A stretch of 64,000 nucleotides of DNA. Source: Blattamonas nauphoetae (Eukaryota > Preaxostyla > Oxymonadida). Below, in pieces: positions 60,601 to 64,000 of this stretch. The stretch spans positions 1 to 64,000 of the forward strand of contig JARBJD010000055.1 of the NCBI GenBank assembly GCA_033064195.1, written 5' to 3'. The notes under the pieces were generated by a model. The model was not told where the DNA came from and did no database searches. It worked only from the letters and a program-made list of their open reading frames with translations. The first letter of the stretch is position 1; each line of letters starts with the position of its first letter. The translations under genes and the position numbers were made by a program.

Positions 60601-61760
60601 TGGAAGGCGAGTCGTTTGAACTGATTGTCGAACTGGACGAAAGCAGGACGTGGAATGAAACGTCGTTCGAGTTCGCAGTTCCACAAGCGACGATTGCGGA
60701 TCTGAACAAGAAGCACGACATCCGCTGCCGTTTAGTGTATGGATTGGAGCAGCGCACAGCGTCGTTCTCTCTGACGCGAAGTGGGGATGACAAAATGTCG
60801 CAGGCAGGTCGAACACTGTCACTTGTGATTCCGATTGTGTGTGCTGTGCTTCTGGCAGTGATTCTTCTGATTGTGATGGTTGTGGTTCTTCGTCGTCGAA
60901 AGCAGAAGAAGGAGGGTGTGCCCGCGAAGGAGCTGGACGACACAGCGAATTTTGAGGAAGAAGTGAAGTTCGACGTTCTGGACAACCAAACGACCGCGAA
61001 CAACCTGGTGCACGGATCGGTCGAGGAAGCGCATCAGAACCAGTCGATGCTTGCGGTCTCGCACGCGAAGAGCCACTCAATGAACTCGGTGACGGAAGGG
61101 ACGACGCGGACGGTTGTGGCAGAGCACGTGATGGCGATCCGATGCGAGGGCGACAACTCGGAAGTGGCAGTGAACCGCGCAGACACGCTCTACAGAGCAC
61201 TGCACGTGACTCGTCGGTTGGATCTGAACAAAGCGCTGATTCGTCGGCAGCTGGTGGCAGGGCTGGAGAAGGTGCTGCGAGACGAGGCGTATGTTGAACT
61301 TGTGACTCGGCTGTCGCCGCACTGGATTCTGTTTGACGAAAGTGGAAAGTTGATGATGAAGAAGTCGGAGGGGCAGACGATGGTTGGGAACACGACGAAG
61401 GAAAGCGAGGAAGATCGTCGTTGGAACGCGCCGGAGCAGGAAGACAAAGAGAAGATGGAAGCAGGCTCGTTGTTTGATGTTCGCAAGGCGGCAGTTTTTA
61501 GGCTTGGCCTCGTCTTGTGGGAATTGGAGACTGAGCTTGTGCCCTTCGGGGAGCTGGATGCGGTGAATGCGTCTCGGCAGATGAAGGCAGGAGTGGTTCC
61601 GCGAATACACAACTGGGAGGACGCGGAACTGGCAGAGCTGGTTGGGGAGTGTCTGTCGTTCAACCCGAACGAACGGCCGACACTGTCCGACTTGAGAAAG
61701 CGACTGAGCGAGGAGAAGTTGCAGCAGCCTCCGCCCGCCGACGATCTCCTTCTGAAGTGA

Positions 61761-62681
61761 ATGGCCAGACTGGTCACTTGGGCATCGATGAGTCGAATGG
61801 ATGGTTGAGCAGATTACGAGCAGGCCACTTCGCACGCCGGCTCTCTGCACTTCACCCCAACCATCGCTCGACACTCGATGCCGCGCATGTCGATATGTTT
61901 GCACTTCACAACACCACAGTCTGATCACTCAACTATATCACACTCACACCACACTTCATTCCACACCACCTTATTTCAACACCACTTTCTTTCAACACCT
62001 CAATCCGAGCACTGATCATGGATATCTCTGCTCAGCTCGAAACTCGAAGCCATCCACTTCGCCTGTCCTCATTTGAGAGGGTTGGTCTTCGGATGAAGAT
62101 CCTCTCTTCTCGCCCTTACTCGTCTTCCTTTTCACTCTCTCACACGTCTTCCTTTCTTCACCCTTCTTTTGCACTTCTCATCTCAGAATGGCTTCATCAG
62201 AAGAACAAGGGTTCTCACTGATTCAACTGTTTCCACTTTGCTTTTCCACTTTTACGATTCTCTTCTTTCACCATTTTCTCACTTTTTGAAAACCATTATA
62301 AGGTGATGTGAACCAAAAACAAGTGAAATGAAAAGGATAGCGAATGCACAGCTTCCTTTTCAGTCGATAAACAACCTCAAATCACAAGAAACACAAACAC
62401 AACAATAACCAATCCTGAAACAACACCCAACCCAAAGAATAACAAAGTCAATGATAATCAACCAGAAAACAACGAATTAATGACTAACACCGCGAGCCAC
62501 AAAAACTCCGGTTGGGAACAGTTTGAGAGTCGCTGTGAAGGAGAAGGAGAGTAGGGGAGAGAATTCGAATTGTTCTGACAGACCATGAGGTGAAGTCAGA
62601 GCTTACAAAGATCACACACAAAGAATAATGTCCAAAAGAAGTCAGAAACAGTGCCAAAGAATTGCGGGTTCTTGTCTGTTT
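61761..62681. other. Intergenic region after the receptor gene
   Basis: This stretch has no arm A counterpart because copy A is truncated. It is rich in CACTTC/TTTCAC tracts at first and AT-rich later (ACAACAACAATAACC-like). Only short chance frames occur. No element ends or RNA genes are seen. Confidence 0.5.
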
Positions 62682-63755
62682 CTATTCCTGTCCTGGAAGG
62701 TTCTTGCCCTGCAAATTGCTCCATTCAACCGAGTAGGAAACAATAAATCCTCCTTCCAATTCTTTTTGGTCGTTTTGCAGCTTGGTCTCAAATAGATCTT
62801 CGACGCCCTCCATTCTCAGCATTTGATGGACTTTCTTTCCCAGCTGTTGCGTTTTTCCGCCTTTTTCATTCCATTCCCGCTGGTGTCTGATCGTTGCAAA
62901 CATACAATTGCAGTTCGAGTAATCTTCTTCAAAAATTGCGAGTAAACTGGAGATGGTGAAAATGACAGGCATATTCAGAACTAAATCCATTGTCGGTTGA
63001 TAACAAAGAAATATTCGGAGGAGTTGGGAAAGTAAGTCCACCAATTCATCTGGCATGCGTCCTTCCATGTTCGAACAGCGGTTCACGCACAGATGATAAA
63101 TGTAGGGCTCAGACGGAACAACAACTTGTGTCAACACCGTCCCATGAATAGCTTGTTGTTCATTGTCATCTTTACTTTCTAATTGGGTGAGTGCATCCGG
63201 AGTTGAGAACCAGAGTGAGTGGCGAAGTATTTTCATGAGATTGACGTGGATATTTTCTGCTTCGGTGGATGAAACAGAGAAGGAAGTGAGAGGTGCGACG
63301 AGGTTAGTGATTAGATCTGTTTTGATGAGTGCATGATGGATTTGATGTGAACAGCCCAGGACGATATTTTGGAGCATCGTCATCGCAGCAGTTGTGATGA
63401 TCTGACTGGTGGAAGAAATGAGCACCCCAACCGACTGCACGAATGTTGCCAAAGATTCATCAGTGGTCTGCCCAAGGCTGGTGAGAAAAGAATCAACCGT
63501 TGATGGATCCTCCGATTTAATAGAGTCGATAAATTTAACTGCTTTCGCCTCCAGAGAAGCATCCAGTGCAGGCTGCAACTTCAGATTGGCTATGAGAGAC
63601 CCAAATAAAACTGCTGGAACGTATTTGGAACTCCGAAGTCGTCCGTTCCAATTCTGGAAAGGAAAGACATCCTGTGATAACGGAAATTCAGGGGAGGACA
63701 AATCAGAGCTGTTTGTATTTGAGGAGTTGCTTGTTTTACTGATATCCTGGCCCAT
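62682..63755 (-). CDS. Armadillo-like helical protein of a lineage-expanded family, putative N-myristoylation
   Basis: The protein has 357 residues and begins MGQDISK, a good N-myristoylation signal (Gly2, Ser6). A Ser/Asn-rich linker follows, then alpha-helical repeats, for example FGSLIANLKLQPALDASLEA, KAVKFIDSI, and ITTAAMTMLQNIVLGCS, consistent with an armadillo/HEAT-like fold. I recall many proteins with the same core (LKLQPALDxSLEAKAV and PTMDLVLNMP-like motifs) from Blattamonas; this is memory, not a search. No enzyme motif is present. A membrane-attached scaffold role is an inference. The frame is uninterrupted and has no intron. Confidence 0.75.
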   Translation of the reverse strand: MGQDISKTSNSSNTNSSDLSSPEFPLSQDVFPFQNWNGRLRSSKYVPAVLFGSLIANLKLQPALDASLEAKAVKFIDSIKSEDPSTVDSFLTSLGQTTDESLATFVQSVGVLISSTSQIITTAAMTMLQNIVLGCSHQIHHALIKTDLITNLVAPLTSFSVSSTEAENIHVNLMKILRHSLWFSTPDALTQLESKDDNEQQAIHGTVLTQVVVPSEPYIYHLCVNRCSNMEGRMPDELVDLLSQLLRIFLCYQPTMDLVLNMPVIFTISSLLAIFEEDYSNCNCMFATIRHQREWNEKGGKTQQLGKKVHQMLRMEGVEDLFETKLQNDQKELEGGFIVSYSVEWSNLQGKNLPGQE

Positions 63756-64000
63756 TCCGCTCGTTTAGATGATAGAACACGCTTTATGGGTTAGAGATAA
63801 TCCTGAAAGAAAGAGTGACGCTGTGAAGCAACAGACGTCCAAACTGAAGAACAGAACTCTCCCGACGACGACTGACACGATCCATGAACGACGAGGAAGT
63901 CAGAGAACGAGATGAAATGAAAGAGGGCGTCAACGAGTCAATGAACAACGAACGAAAGGAAAGAAAATTAAAATGCAGAAGAAGAGACGCATGTGTCAAG
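63756..64000. other. Right edge, upstream of the armadillo-like gene
   Basis: About 245 bp of AG-rich DNA that would hold the promoter of the minus-strand gene. Only a short Ser/Arg-rich frame is open. Nothing else is supported. Confidence 0.4.

Larger units (their letters stand above)
29300..61521. repeat. Arm B of the large imperfect inverted duplication (interrupted)
   Basis: Arm B matches arm A in reverse order and orientation. It is about twice as long because four mobile elements totalling about 17.2 kb have entered the receptor gene. Subtracting these from 35079-61760 leaves about 9.5 kb, equal to the length expected from copy A plus its missing 3' end. Confidence 0.9.
35079..61760 (+). 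pseudogene. Beta-helix receptor-like pseudokinase, copy B (split by four insertions)
   Basis: The parts that belong to the gene are 35079-36056, 37689-38029, 47855-50784, 51759-53258 and 57998-61760. The N-terminus has a signal peptide (MILHITLCLCSVFA). The extracellular part repeats the beta-helix pattern with many Cys, Ser and Thr. A membrane helix (LSLVIPIVCAVLLAVILLIV) and the complete cytoplasmic tail follow, including RWNAPE, FRLGLVLWELETELVPF and SFNPNERPTLSDLRKRL, which match kinase subdomains VIII-XI. The catalytic loop position reads RLSPHWILFDE without the HRD Asp, and no DFG is seen, so catalysis is unlikely. Besides the insertions, a 34-nt deletion near 35280 and a one-base gain near 52200 shift the frame relative to copy A. 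This copy supplies the 3' end that copy A lost. Confidence 0.85.

Overview
The window looks like nuclear DNA of a protist, most likely an oxymonad-like flagellate (Preaxostyla). Blattamonas nauphoetae is my best guess from memory of its protein families; I could not search for it. The reasons are short GT-AG introns, very large beta-helix surface proteins fused to a kinase-like tail, a myristoylation-type armadillo-like protein of a family I recall from that genome, and a mix of DIRS-like, pogo and Crypton-type mobile elements. No rRNA, tRNA or bacterial operon structure is visible.

Layout. 1-2440 has no confident gene. 2581-4683 is a minisatellite of about 70 units of 29-30 bp. 4870-7738 (minus) is a spliced gene for a Crypton-like tyrosine recombinase with a Myb/SANT domain. 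The rest is dominated by a large imperfect inverted duplication. Arm A (about 7950-22780) and arm B (about 29300-61521) each carry, outward from the centre, a small exon-like segment, an intron-split gene of unknown family in decay, and a gene of about 9.5 kb for a receptor-like beta-helix protein with one membrane helix and a degenerate kinase domain. The 6.5-kb centre holds a Thr-rich surface protein gene with a hydrophobic, GPI-type tail (25330-26445), the last exons of a small Cys-rich membrane protein (24089-24524) and a degenerate tandem repeat of about 545 bp. 62682-63755 (minus) is an intact armadillo-like family gene.

Arm A has no mobile insertion in its big gene, while arm B has four: a pogo element (36057-37688, TA duplication), a 9.8-kb DIRS-like element (38030-47854), a 974-bp inverted-repeat element (50785-51758, TCA duplication) and a 4.7-kb DIRS-like element (53259-57997). 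Because arm A is a built-in empty-site reference, the exact boundaries can be read. The two DIRS-like elements inserted without any target duplication and carry the split-end plus internal-complementary-region layout of that family. The larger one also contains a second TCA/TAGT inverted-repeat element and decayed host-like sequence that resembles an ABCC transporter.

Neither big receptor gene is complete. Copy A has one in-frame TGA and loses its 3' end at two telomere-type TTAGGG units. Copy B is split by the insertions and carries two small indels. The two arms therefore read as a duplicated surface-receptor locus in which one side became a sink for mobile elements.
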